A stretch of 64,000 bases of DNA from Erwinia tasmaniensis Et1/99. GTDB taxonomy: Bacteria > Pseudomonadota > Gammaproteobacteria > Enterobacterales > Enterobacteriaceae. Location of the stretch: contig NC_010694.1 in NCBI RefSeq assembly GCF_000026185.1, positions 434,001 through 498,000 of the forward strand, given 5' to 3'. Both the position numbers and the translations under genes were made by a program. The notes beneath the pieces were generated by a model that was not told the DNA's origin, made no database searches, and was given only the letters and a program-made list of their open reading frames with translations. Position 1 is the first letter of the stretch. The number at the start of each line of letters is the position of its first letter. Positions 17,660 to 27,432 of the stretch are shown here, one piece after another.

Positions 17660-18331
17660 TCATTTATCTGTAATCAGGAAATTTACTGGCGTGCCATAAT
17701 CATTAATTATTACCGCATTAAGTGGACCACTGAGATGATTGTCTTTGAGGACTGTGGAATGATTTTCACCGGGCAACAGCGTCACTTGTTCCGCCAAAAT
17801 CCGCTTCCCATTGCTGATTTCTCTAATGGAGAGAATATTCGGCGATTTGTTGCTAATCACTAAGGTTCCGCTCTGCAACCGGTATGAAATTTTATTTTCA
17901 TCTTTTGCAGAAAAAGCATTGACGGAAGCCGGCCGGTAGATAATTTTTAGCCGACTCCGAATAATGATATTCAGCCGGTCATCGCCATTTTCATCTTTCC
18001 GCACGCCCGGAATCTGAGTGAAATTCAGATAAAAGAGCGACTCTTTATCCTGAGGCAGTTGACTGGACAATAGTTTAACTTTTACCGTCTGTCCGCCCTT
18101 CTCTTTAATTTTGAAAACAGGCGGTACGGCAATAAAATCAGGCTTTTCTTTATTATCTGCCTCAACCTGAACAATAAACGGATTTTCGCTGGTGTTATCA
18201 AATATAATAGTTTTCTCAGTGGTATCTTCCATCACAATACGCGAAGCGTTCATGACCACAGCAGCATGCGTTACGCCACTGATTAAAAAGAAGTAAACTG
18301 AAAATATTTTCAGATAAGTCACAAATTTCAT
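17660..18331 (-). CDS. Periplasmic fimbrial chaperone of operon 1
   Basis: A 223-residue PapD-like chaperone. It has a signal peptide (SVYFFLISGVTHA), an N-terminal Ig domain (MNASRIVMEDTTEKTIIFDNTSENPFIVQ), ESLFYLNFTQIPG and RLKIIYRPA. The short F1-G1 loop is typical of FGS chaperones. It lies between the major subunit and the usher and should serve the major pilin. Confidence 0.92.
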   Translation of the reverse strand: MKFVTYLKIFSVYFFLISGVTHAAVVMNASRIVMEDTTEKTIIFDNTSENPFIVQVEADNKEKPDFIAVPPVFKIKEKGGQTVKVKLLSSQLPQDKESLFYLNFTQIPGVRKDENGDDRLNIIIRSRLKIIYRPASVNAFSAKDENKISYRLQSGTLVISNKSPNILSIREISNGKRILAEQVTLLPGENHSTVLKDNHLSGPLNAVIINDYGTPVNFLITDK

Positions 18332-18371
18332 AATTTATTCCAGCCCCGCGAGAAATCGCGGGGCGCAGTTT

Positions 18372-18926
18372 TTAAAGATAACTGATAGAGTACTGAACGG
18401 TCGCTTCAACCTTACCGGCTGTTGCAGCCCCACCGGTAGCAATATACCGCGCGGTATACTGTGCTTCTCCGCTGGTTTCACCCGTTTTGAGCGAGAATGC
18501 TTTAGCAAATGCTTCGCCTGACTTTAAATCAATGACATTATTATCCGGATCCAGTAACTGAATTGCGACGTTATTTGCCGGGGAGGAAGTGGCAATGTTT
18601 TTCAGGTTACCGGAAGCATCAACATTAGAGGACGCAAAATGCATTTTAATGTCCTGATCAGCTGTTTTAGGATCGGTGCATCCTGTCAGCTTCATGCTGA
18701 AAGTCGTAGGGGTAGACGTATTTCCCGTGGTCGAAAGATCGCTGACTTTTGCCGTCTGCAGCAAGACAACCGGTGCAGCTGAAGTTGAATCGTTGATGCT
18801 GACATTACACGTCTGGGCGGACACTTCACCCTTGAAACGAATACTGTTTTGCTGTGCTGCATATACACTGTTGGCAGATAATACGGTCAGGGAAACGAAC
18901 CCGGTTAATAAGGTCTTTTTAAACAT
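18372..18926 (-). CDS. Major fimbrial subunit of operon 1
   Basis: A 184-residue type 1-like pilin with a signal peptide (LLTGFVSLTVLSANSVYA). The FKGEVSAQTCNVSIND segment and CTDP provide the paired cysteines, and the C-terminus VEATVQYSISYL is the usual beta-zipper with a penultimate tyrosine. AAGGAT precedes the ATG. It is the first gene of the operon, with an AT-rich promoter region of about 400 bases shared with the divergent MarT-like regulator gene. Confidence 0.9.
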   Translation of the reverse strand: MFKKTLLTGFVSLTVLSANSVYAAQQNSIRFKGEVSAQTCNVSINDSTSAAPVVLLQTAKVSDLSTTGNTSTPTTFSMKLTGCTDPKTADQDIKMHFASSNVDASGNLKNIATSSPANNVAIQLLDPDNNVIDLKSGEAFAKAFSLKTGETSGEAQYTARYIATGGAATAGKVEATVQYSISYL

Positions 18927-19334
18927 ACCAGTAATCCTTTAAATTTTTATCTGTTAATAAATATGCTGACTGATGCCTGATTAAATAAATCAAGAGATAT
19001 AGTTATCAGCATTGTTAATAGTGCTAAAACACTTATCTCATCGAAATAACAAAGCCAGCGAAAACATTTTATGTGAGAAGGGAGATGATCACATCTTTGA
19101 ATTTCACTAAATTTGTTTAAATTCATATGAATTTTATGTTCAAAGTTATATTGTTGTAAATCAATGGGTTAAATGGTTTTTCATGGTGATTTATGTGGAA
19201 TGCAAATGTAAACTTGCAATAAAAAGATGTGCTATAATTATATTACTCAATCTGAGTAACTTTCGTATTTACGATCTTCTGCTTCCAGAAGACCTTTCCC
19301 GCTCGTTAGGCACAGGTTTTATGCGGGATTATTA

Positions 19335-20240
19335 TTGCTTATTTCACTGGTGGAAAATGCCTTGAGCAGAAAAATCACTCTTAACAATTTTCTGATTTTT
19401 GAACCGGATAAAAAAAGAATCACCGGCAGGGGGAACCCGGCGGTTATCAGCGCATCCGCATCACTGTGTCTGGAACTACTCATTGAAAATGTAGGGCTAC
19501 TTGTCACGCATCAACAGTTTTATGACTATGTATGGCGTCGGTTTGGCACGGAACCTGCTTCAACGACCCTTTACCAGAATATCTCGGCGCTGAGACGTGC
19601 ACTAAATAAAGCCGGCCTTCAGGAGGATATCATCCGGACCATGCCACGTAAGGGTTTTCTCCTTTCCCCACAGACATCCGTTCAGAGAGAAAGTCTTTCT
19701 TCCTTCACACCCGTCAGCACTGAGCCGGAGAGAGCTAATACTCTCTCCGCGGGCGGCAATGAAATGCCAGACCCCAGTCCCACAGATGAAAGGATGAGAA
19801 CAGCACAGAATAAGCAAGAATCTGATTCTGGAAACAAGAATTTTTTATATTCTGCTTTGACTGAATGTCATTTTTTTCCAGCCTTTCTTAAGTCAAAAAA
19901 AACGATGGCCGTAACCTTTATGCTTTTTTTGGCACTTTTGTTTTCGTCTTTTTTTTATATCAGAGCCGGACTGAATTATAATGATGCTGTGTTTGTTTAC
20001 AGTACTAACTACAAAGGCTGTATCATATTCAATAATGCGGATGGGTGGCTGGGAAAGGATGAGGTCAAGAAACTGGTTGATGAGATGAAAATAAAATGTA
20101 GTACAACATCTTATGTCTATCTTACCGCATTCAAACATGCAGACAGTCTTTCCTACTTTGATTGCGAGCATCCGTTGAGTGGGCATGTCAGAACAAACTG
20201 CCGTTCGCACTACTATGTGAAGAACCTGAATAATGATTAA
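19335..20240 (+). CDS. MarT/CadC-like membrane-bound transcriptional regulator
   Basis: A protein of about 300 residues. A cytoplasmic winged-helix (OmpR/ToxR-type) DNA-binding domain at about residues 15-110 (SLCLELLIENVGLLVTHQQF ... LYQNISALRRAL ... RTMPRKGFLL) is followed by a low-complexity linker. A single transmembrane helix (MAVTFMLFLALLFSSFFYI) precedes a small periplasmic domain with cysteines. This ToxR/CadC layout matches MarT of Salmonella SPI-3. The start is not ATG: TTG 19335 (GGGA upstream) or TTG 19362 (GGTGGA upstream) are both possible. The next gene overlaps it by eight bases, as in marT-fidL. It is divergent from operon 1, which it probably controls. Confidence 0.8.
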   Translation: MLISLVENALSRKITLNNFLIFEPDKKRITGRGNPAVISASASLCLELLIENVGLLVTHQQFYDYVWRRFGTEPASTTLYQNISALRRALNKAGLQEDIIRTMPRKGFLLSPQTSVQRESLSSFTPVSTEPERANTLSAGGNEMPDPSPTDERMRTAQNKQESDSGNKNFLYSALTECHFFPAFLKSKKTMAVTFMLFLALLFSSFFYIRAGLNYNDAVFVYSTNYKGCIIFNNADGWLGKDEVKKLVDEMKIKCSTTSYVYLTAFKHADSLSYFDCEHPLSGHVRTNCRSHYYVKNLNND

Positions 20241-20691
20241 AATTACTCTACTGATTATCTTTTGCATTGCTATTTATTTATTTACGCCATTCATCAGGAG
20301 CGGGGGAGACACCATTTCATGTAAATCCGATGTGGCCTATCACTGGAAGCAGGACCGGCTGGATTTACTCACTACGCAAACCCTTCATGGCGGAAAGGGC
20401 GTTCTTTCAATGTCTGGAATTTTATATGAAAAAGATAAAACAAAAGCTTATCTGAGTAAGACGGTTTCATTTTCATACTTACAGAACAGTTTTTTTTACT
20501 ACTTCAGGTCTGAGCTGATCATTGATTCCCCTCAGATGACGATGAGCCTTTCCGATCAGAAGAAATGGCTACCCGAATTTTTTACAGAGAACAATATGCC
20601 GCTGGTACTCAAGATCAGACCCTATGGTAAAGATGCCTGGGTTTTTTATAGTGAAAATACACCGCTTTTCATCTGTGAGAGAAGCAATTAA
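20233..20691 (+). CDS. FidL-like putative membrane protein
   Basis: A 152-residue protein with one N-terminal membrane helix (ITLLIIFCIAIYLFTPFI) and a periplasmic domain with two cysteines. Position and layout match FidL, the partner encoded after MarT in Salmonella. By analogy with ToxS it may stabilise or modulate its regulator in the periplasm. The ATG overlaps the regulator stop (ATGATTAA), so the two are coupled. Family assignment rests on context and recalled similarity. Confidence 0.65.
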   Translation: MIKITLLIIFCIAIYLFTPFIRSGGDTISCKSDVAYHWKQDRLDLLTTQTLHGGKGVLSMSGILYEKDKTKAYLSKTVSFSYLQNSFFYYFRSELIIDSPQMTMSLSDQKKWLPEFFTENNMPLVLKIRPYGKDAWVFYSENTPLFICERSN

Positions 20692-20759
20692 CGGCTATGC
20701 TGCCGGCTAATCACACGCGCAATCTGCGTTCGGCTGATGCGGACTAGAAAAACGTACCC

Positions 20760-22328
20760 TCAGGGTAAGTGAACCGAATGTACCGGGGTCACTACCCGGT
20801 TCCGGCCTTCATGCTTGGCCCTGTACAGAAGCTGGTCTGCCACAGCCAGCGCTTTTTCTCTGTCATCGCCATCTTGAGCGAGTTCACAAACGCCTGCTGA
20901 AATCGTGATGTGTATCACTGCAGGGAACTGCACATTTGCAATGTTTTCACGAATACGGTTTACAACCCTTCCGGCTTCGGTCAGCGTTGTGTCTGGAAAC
21001 AAAATGGCAAACTCTTCACCACCAAACCGGCAGATAATGTCCTGAGTGCGGCATCCTTTTTTTAACAAACCTGATACAGCCACCAGTACCTCGTCCCCGG
21101 TATCGTGTCCGAACTGGTCATTAACCTGTTTAAAGTGGTCGATATCAATCAGAGCCAGGCTGTGTGAACCCTGCCCCCCGACAAAAGGTGCAGTGAGTTG
21201 ATCGAATCCCCGCCGGTTGTGCAGTTTCGTCAGGTGATCCGTCAGGGCATCATCGCGCAGTATAGAAAATGTTTTATTGATGGTTCTTGAATAAGCCTGA
21301 AACGCTTTTTTTAGCCTGTCAGCCTCTCGATACCAGGTTTCTATTTCATCCACTTTTCCAGATAGCCGCCCGGCCGTGCCTGAGCTCGTCAGGCGGGTCA
21401 GATTCTCGAGTGGCTGTGAAATTCTGGCGGAAATGTACAGGCTCGCAATGACCAGTAGAAGCGCCAGCACCAGCCCGTAGAGGATCACATCTCTGACGAT
21501 GCGGTGGAGTATTGCGGTTGTCACGTCGGATGAAACGCAGACGAACACATGCCAGTTCGTTTTCACAACGTCCGAATAACCCAGCAGGCAGTCCTGTTGA
21601 TTTAACCGGGTTTTCACTGCACCATATTTTTTCTCTTTCATTTGCGCCGAGAGGTCCGCACTCAGGTTGATTTTTTTCCCGGTCAGAGTCTCATCCGGTG
21701 AGTGAACCACTTCGCCGGTATCAGAAACGATGCTGACAGTCGTCTTATCAGCGTAGAAGTGCTGGTTCAGAAGACGGCTCAGCATACTGCTCTTTGTCAG
21801 ATAGATTGAGCCTGCCAGATAACCCAGATATTCGCCTGACGGCGAATGTACCGGGTTCGACAAAAAGACGAGGTAGTTTCCCGTATAGGGGGTCACTGGG
21901 TCAGAAACAAAGGGGCCTTTTTTTACAGCCTGCAGCTGCCAGGGCGCTACGCTGAGCGAAGTACCGGACGGAAGTAAATTCAATGGAGAAGCGGCCACAA
22001 TCCGCCCCTCGGGTGACAGGGCCAGTACGGAACTGAACATGTCTGACTGCAGACGGAGTCTGTCGGTTTCGTACTGCAACGCCTGCAAATCCCTGTAACT
22101 GGTTATCTGTCCGGCGCTGAAAGCGAGTTCCTTCTGGGCCGTCCGGAACATGTTATCGGCAGTGTTGGCCAGCTTGCGTGCATATGCAGTGTTGGATTCA
22201 AGGATACGTTGTTCGGTCAGGTTCTTTAACGCAAAGCCGGTCACTATGGAAAGCAGGATTGCTGTAAGGAGTATGCCGCATACCGAGTGCAGACACAGCA
22301 GACTCTTCAGTGAGGGCTTGTTGAGCAT
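20760..22328 (-). CDS. Membrane diguanylate cyclase with periplasmic sensor
   Basis: A 522-residue GGDEF protein that should make cyclic di-GMP. It has an N-terminal transmembrane helix (LLTAILLSIVTGFAL), a periplasmic Cache-like sensor (about residues 45-275) and a second helix (VILYGLVLALLLVIASLYI). A HAMP-like linker leads to a GGDEF domain with the intact active site GGEEF at residues 436-440. RTQD sits five residues upstream as a canonical inhibitory I-site. AGGGA precedes the ATG. High c-di-GMP usually favours attachment, which fits its place between two fimbrial operons. It is convergent with the FidL-like gene. Confidence 0.92.
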   Translation of the reverse strand: MLNKPSLKSLLCLHSVCGILLTAILLSIVTGFALKNLTEQRILESNTAYARKLANTADNMFRTAQKELAFSAGQITSYRDLQALQYETDRLRLQSDMFSSVLALSPEGRIVAASPLNLLPSGTSLSVAPWQLQAVKKGPFVSDPVTPYTGNYLVFLSNPVHSPSGEYLGYLAGSIYLTKSSMLSRLLNQHFYADKTTVSIVSDTGEVVHSPDETLTGKKINLSADLSAQMKEKKYGAVKTRLNQQDCLLGYSDVVKTNWHVFVCVSSDVTTAILHRIVRDVILYGLVLALLLVIASLYISARISQPLENLTRLTSSGTAGRLSGKVDEIETWYREADRLKKAFQAYSRTINKTFSILRDDALTDHLTKLHNRRGFDQLTAPFVGGQGSHSLALIDIDHFKQVNDQFGHDTGDEVLVAVSGLLKKGCRTQDIICRFGGEEFAILFPDTTLTEAGRVVNRIRENIANVQFPAVIHITISAGVCELAQDGDDREKALAVADQLLYRAKHEGRNRVVTPVHSVHLP

Positions 22329-22689
22329 GGGTTGTCCCTAAATGACTTGTTATTTGTGCTGCCGAATTAATGTTGGTACTGACAGTTAACAAGATAGGGG
22401 CGGTTAAGCAATGATTAAATCAAAATTATTGTTCATACGAATATAGCATGAGGCCATTTGCAGACGACAAATCCAGCTGACCGTTCCAACGGGTCATGTT
22501 ATGACCGTTTTATACAAAGCAACCTGAGAACAGAGCCAGACTTCCTTTTAGTCGTGCTGTTTATCTCATGCTGAGAATTCACCTTAAGCGCCGTATTACA
22601 GGTAGAAGTGAATCACTCTGCTGACATATTGCCCCTGACCAGAAATCCTGCTCCATTCAGAAACAGAATTCCGGCATGATAAACACTCT

Positions 22690-23336
22690 CCTGAACGGAG
22701 GTGGTGCCGATGAAAAAGTCACGATTCACTGAAGAGCAGAATGTTTTTGCCCCGAAGCAGGCCGGGCAGGGGGCGTCCGTGCCGGATGTCTGCCGCAAGC
22801 TGGGCATTTCTGATGCCACGTTCTATACGTGGCGAGGGAAGAGATCAACTGGCGGAGCGGTATCCGGCGTAGGGTTTTGGCCTGATGTTCAGGAAGTTAC
22901 GTCAATCAGGAATGGAGTGGAATGCGAAGCGGGTTTACCGGGTTTATCGCCTGCTAAAGCTAAATTTCCGCCGCAAAAGCAAAAAACGCTGACCCAACCG
23001 ACACCCACAGCCTCTTACTGTTCCGGTTAATATGAATCATTTCCGGTCAGTTGATTTTATGAGCGATGCCCTGACGGATGGAGGCGCCGCCTGTTCAGCG
23101 TAGTGGAGGATTTTAACCGGGAGGCATTGGCAGTTGATGTTGATTTAAACATATCTGCTCATCGTGTCATTCGGGTTCTGGAACGTTTGAGCGAGGAAAG
23201 AGGTTATCCGGTTTGTATTCGCAGCGATAACGGCGCGGAGTTCACAGTGGCAGCGTTAACCGAATGGGCAGAACTTCACAGCATAATACTCGATTCATGT
23301 TTTAAGAGAACGTTGTTAGTAGGGAACAGCAAATAA
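22690..23336 (+). mobile_element. Second IS3-family (IS407-like) remnant
   Basis: OrfA begins MKKSRFTEEQNVFAPKQAGQG and runs to SDATFYTWR, then degenerates. A later piece reads the OrfB catalytic region (FNREALAVDVDLNISAHRVIRVLE, then RSDNGAEFTVAALTEWAE) but breaks off before the C-terminus. The element has lost parts of both frames and is inactive. Its right edge abuts the AbiEii-like pseudogene. The 360 bases between the GGDEF gene and this remnant (22329-22690) hold nothing I recognise. Confidence 0.78.
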
Positions 23337-23337
23337 A

Positions 23338-24395
23338 ATGGATAATTTAACAAAGCTATTCCCGGACGTTGCCGATGCACGGAGCATTGAATCTGTTGCA
23401 ATTGTAGAGAAAGATTATTACATCGTTGAGTTATTGCGATTCCTCCAGCCTCTGGCCTTTGATACCCATCAGCTGGTTTTTGCCGGGGAACGGCACTGTC
23501 AAAAGCGGGGATCTCTTTGAACAGGATATCGGAGGACATGGACATTAAGTTTGTCTCTGTCGCCGGTTTTTTCCAGCAATATTCCAGAGGTTGGCGTAAA
23601 AAATATCCGTAAAGATATTATTAAGACCATCACCGAAACGATTGTAGCTTCAGGTGTTTTTAGCATGGATGGGGAGTATCCAAAGGTTACTCGTGATGAA
23701 AACCGCTATAATGAAATCCCGGTGCGTTACCCGCAGAAATATGCACTAGCTCCTCGCTTAAGGCCATTTATCAAACTGGAATTAATGGAAACAGATTTGC
23801 TTGAGGCTGCGGAAAACCGTGTTATTAGCTCATTGGTAATGGATCTAACAAAGAAGGGCGAAGTCGTGAGGGCTTTCCCCTGCGCAACTATCGCCAGCAC
23901 GTAGGCTGAAAAGCTGATTTCGATGATGCGCAGAACGGCTGCAAATATGTGTAATGTGGAACGTGCAGTGGATGGGTCACTGGTGCGTCATATCTACGAT
24001 AATTTTTGTATTGTTAGAGAAAAAGGTGCTGACGTTTCTGTTTTAAAGCACTTGGTTCAGGAATGCATTGAGCAGGATATTGAACGTTACGGCACCAACA
24101 CCCTGAATTCTGCGAGTCACCTGCTTAAGAACTAAAAATGGGGCTGAAGGAACTCGTGAGTAACTCTGTATACAAGGAACGCTATCTACAGTTCGTCACA
24201 CTAATGATATTCGGTGAAAGCCACGTTTCTTGGGAAGATGCGTATGCTTGTTTACGCAAAACTGCATTGGATGTGATTGATGCATACCGACAGAGATATG
24301 CTCGATTGTTAGTCACCTTCCAAGGGATCTTCTCCCTGAAAACTGTGCCTGACTATCTTGCCAGAGTCAGAGCCACGCCCGCTCTGACAATCTAA
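23338..24395 (+). pseudogene. AbiEii-type nucleotidyltransferase toxin, multiply broken
   Basis: Four pieces in sequence read one AbiEii/AbiGii-family toxin. The N-terminus is LFPDVADARSIESVAIVEKDYYI...LVFAGE. A one-base loss shifts into the frame of GTALSKAGISLNRISEDMDIKF (the nucleotidyltransferase core), and a second shift leads into VKNIRKDIIKTITETIVASGVF. An in-frame TAG at 23902 follows, then a third shift near 24090, before GLKELVSNSVYKERY...ALDVIDAY. AbiE toxins transfer nucleotides onto tRNA and act as abortive-infection systems. The cognate AbiEi antitoxin gene is absent; the IS3 remnant occupies its expected place. Confidence 0.82.
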
Positions 24396-24423
24396 AAAAA
24401 AAACCATCCATGGCATCCATCGA

Positions 24424-27400
24424 TCAGACGTTTCCAATCATATCGTCAACCGTGCGCGCCACGACGTATTGGGCGGGGTTTTCCCCGCTGGCCAGGGCCT
24501 GGAAGTGCGCACGTCCGCAGACGATTTTTGCCTGCTCTTTATCGCGCAGATCGTCGGAAAACAGGCTGCTTTTGGTTTCCACCACAAAGTAAAGGCGCTG
24601 GGCGTCTTCCTCTTCGATCAGCACCGCCCAGTCTGGATTGTAGCTGCCAAGCGGGGTCGGCACCTTAAACCATCCCGGCAGTTTGGCGTAGAGCTTCACG
24701 GCGGCGTTTTTCTCCAGCGCGTCGGCGAAGTCCCGCTCCTGAAGCGAGTCGTACACCACATGTTCATATATCGATTTGCGGGTCTCTTCCAGCATGTTTT
24801 TCAGGTAGCCCGTCAGGGTTTCTTTTCCGAGCAGCTCCTGTGCGTAAACGTCATGCTCCCCCAGTTTTCGATAGACAATCCCCCTGACCAGCGCCAGCTG
24901 TTTGCAACGGTTGATCACCTCGGCGGCCAGTTCGATAAACTGCTGCGGGTTGCGTCTGAAGTCGTCCAGGCGCTCGCTGGCGGTCAGGATACGGGCAAGG
25001 CTGCGGCGCGTGAGGCGAGTCCTGTCCTGTAAATCCGTCAAAATATCCGGGAGTTCACGATATGTTTCGTTCAGCGTCACCGACATTGCGCCGTTTTTCT
25101 CAGTCGCCGCCACGCCCGATCTGCCGATAGCGATATCCGCCTTGCGCCACTGAAGACGCGTCCGGCTTATGTCTGGCGCCGCCTGCAAACCCGCGATGCA
25201 CTCGGATATCAGCTGCTCATTATCGAACCGCAGGCGGTAGGTGGTTTTATGCTTGATGCGATCCCACAGCGCGCGGAAAGCCTCACTGAGGTACAGGGCT
25301 TTGCCATCGCTGCCTTTACGCAGCGGTACGGCACGACGTTCATCGGCATTTTTGATGATAAGGCGGCCGGAGATTTTGCGCAGCACCTCGACGATCGGCC
25401 CGCGCTGCGCCTCGAATTCGTCAGGAAGCGACAGCGTGCCGTCATTCAGCGCCTGTTTCAGCGATTTCTGTACTTTGCCTCTGGCATCCAGGTATCCCTG
25501 CGCCTGCAGGCTTTGCCACAGCGTTTTAGACCGGTCAACGCCCAGCGGGGCTGATTTTCCGTCCACGTCCATTACCGGGATCGCGGCGAACTGGTGCGGT
25601 TCGATAATCCCGAAGCGGATGCCGGTATCCCTCTCGATTTCCGTCTGAAGCTGTTCGGCAAACTGCTCGTAGCTTTCGGTGGCGATCACCGTCAGGGTGT
25701 TCACGTCAAAGCCGCGTACCCGCTCGCCCTGCTGGTTGACGCACAAACGCAGACCACGGCCGATAGTCTGGCGGCGTTCCCGCTCCGTCTGGATATCGCG
25801 CAGCGTACAAATCTGGAACACGTTGGGGTTGTCCCAGCCTTCTTTCAGCGCCGAGTGCGAGAAAATAAACTGCAACGACGTCTCGAAGGAGAGTAATTTC
25901 TCCTTCTCTTTCATGATCAGGTTGTAGGAGCTGGTTTCAATGTCTTCTTTTCTCGCCGATTTTTTTAGTTCGAGGTCGGAGAAAGGCGTGATCACTCGCT
26001 TATCAATGGAAAAGTAGCCGTTGTGCACCGCCTGTGCGAGGGCCTCCGGGTCGGCGTCAGCAAACAGGCTCTGATAGGCAGGGAGTTTGCTGGCACGTCG
26101 GTACTCTTCCTCGAAGATCGTCGCGTAGACGCCTTTTAGCGGCTGGCCGCTGGCGTCGTACTGTCGATACATCTCGACGACATCGATAAAGAACAGCGAC
26201 AGCACCTTGATGCCCAGCGGGCGCAGGCGCAGCTCCTTGTCCATATGCTCGCGGATGGTGCGGCGGATCATCTCACGTTGCAGGGCGAGCGCATCCACGC
26301 CGCCGTGGGCCTGTCCCTGCCGCAAGAACGCTTCGCCGCCGGGATAGCGCAGCTCCATAAACTGCGCGCCTTTGGCGGTGCTGATTTCACCGATGCGGAA
26401 ATCGGCGTACAGCGAGCGGCGGGAGATCCGCGCCAGATCGTCGCCGTCCTGCACGCTTACTTCCTGGCGTTTGATACCGCCAGCGGTCGCGATATCCAGC
26501 TCGATGGTCGCGCAGATGTTGCCGCGCTTGCTTTCGGCTTTGATGAATCGGATAAACGGCGCGTCGTACGCGTCTTCGACCGTAGCAGAGGCGACCTCAA
26601 TCTGTTTTACCAGCTTACGTTCGTAGGCATCCACCGCATCCAGGCGATACAGCATATGATGCTGGTTGGCGTGGGTGGCGGAGTAGCGCAGCGTACACAG
26701 CGGTTCCATCGCCGCCAGCGCCTCTTTACCTCGTCCTTCCAGGCCACCGTCGACGCTCTGCGGTTCATCGACGATGATCACCGGGTGCGTGGCCTTAATC
26801 AGGTCGATGGGCTTCTCGCCGCCGGTCTTTTCGCCGTTTTTGTAGAGGTTGTTGACGTCTCTTTTGTTGATTGCCCCGACCGTCATCACCATGATCTGAA
26901 TGTGTGGGCTGGTGGCAAAGTTACGGACCTGGCCGAGCTTGCCGGAGTCATACAGGAAATAGTCGAACGTCACGCCTGCGTAAAGCCCCTTGAAGTGATC
27001 TTCGGTGGTTTGCAGGGTTTTATAGACGCCTTCTTTGATGGCAACCGATGGCACCACAATCACGAACTTGCTGAAGCCGTAGCGTTTGTTCAATTCAAAA
27101 AGGGTGCGCAGATAGACGTAGGTTTTACCTGTGCCGGTCTCCATTTCAACGGTGAAGTCGCCGGAGGTTAGCGCACTGGATGGCGGCAGGCCGTTCCGCA
27201 GCTGGATATCCGCCAGGTTTTGCTGTATTGCATCGTCGGGCAGGGTCAGACGGTTGCCAACCCCGAGGTCGGACTCGGCGATCCCCAGTGACATCTGCTG
27301 CGACTGCGCGTCGGGCGTTTGCCGTGTGACCGTAAATTCGGTGCGGCACACTTCCTGTCCGCGAAAGAGGTCGCATACCGACTCAATAGCCTGTCGCTGA

Positions 27401-27432
27401 TAGTCTAAGTTTGGTTCAAAATTCAGTTTCAT
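24424..27432 (-). CDS. res: Type III restriction enzyme Res subunit
   Basis: A 1002-residue restriction subunit that looks intact. It has Walker A TGTGKT at residues 99-104 and the helicase motif II variant DEPQ at 222-225. Motif III-like RYSATH and motif VI RRQTIGRGLRLCV complete the superfamily 2 translocase. A C-terminal PD-(D/E)XK nuclease has NPD (D934) and VETK (E952, K954). Type III enzymes cut beside unmethylated, inversely oriented sites when bound to Mod. The ATG overlaps the preceding gene's stop (TGATG). GC content is like the core, unlike the hsdS/hsdM pair. Confidence 0.93.
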   Translation of the reverse strand: MKLNFEPNLDYQRQAIESVCDLFRGQEVCRTEFTVTRQTPDAQSQQMSLGIAESDLGVGNRLTLPDDAIQQNLADIQLRNGLPPSSALTSGDFTVEMETGTGKTYVYLRTLFELNKRYGFSKFVIVVPSVAIKEGVYKTLQTTEDHFKGLYAGVTFDYFLYDSGKLGQVRNFATSPHIQIMVMTVGAINKRDVNNLYKNGEKTGGEKPIDLIKATHPVIIVDEPQSVDGGLEGRGKEALAAMEPLCTLRYSATHANQHHMLYRLDAVDAYERKLVKQIEVASATVEDAYDAPFIRFIKAESKRGNICATIELDIATAGGIKRQEVSVQDGDDLARISRRSLYADFRIGEISTAKGAQFMELRYPGGEAFLRQGQAHGGVDALALQREMIRRTIREHMDKELRLRPLGIKVLSLFFIDVVEMYRQYDASGQPLKGVYATIFEEEYRRASKLPAYQSLFADADPEALAQAVHNGYFSIDKRVITPFSDLELKKSARKEDIETSSYNLIMKEKEKLLSFETSLQFIFSHSALKEGWDNPNVFQICTLRDIQTERERRQTIGRGLRLCVNQQGERVRGFDVNTLTVIATESYEQFAEQLQTEIERDTGIRFGIIEPHQFAAIPVMDVDGKSAPLGVDRSKTLWQSLQAQGYLDARGKVQKSLKQALNDGTLSLPDEFEAQRGPIVEVLRKISGRLIIKNADERRAVPLRKGSDGKALYLSEAFRALWDRIKHKTTYRLRFDNEQLISECIAGLQAAPDISRTRLQWRKADIAIGRSGVAATEKNGAMSVTLNETYRELPDILTDLQDRTRLTRRSLARILTASERLDDFRRNPQQFIELAAEVINRCKQLALVRGIVYRKLGEHDVYAQELLGKETLTGYLKNMLEETRKSIYEHVVYDSLQERDFADALEKNAAVKLYAKLPGWFKVPTPLGSYNPDWAVLIEEEDAQRLYFVVETKSSLFSDDLRDKEQAKIVCGRAHFQALASGENPAQYVVARTVDDMIGNV

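Noticed and set aside
19183..19365. Plus-strand ORF in the operon 1 / MarT intergenic region
   Set aside because: No ribosome-binding site, and it overlaps the regulator start in another frame; probably chance in AT-rich DNA.
26245..27171. 308-codon plus-strand ORF opposite res
   Set aside because: It mirrors the GC-rich codons of the intact res gene on the other strand and matches no family.
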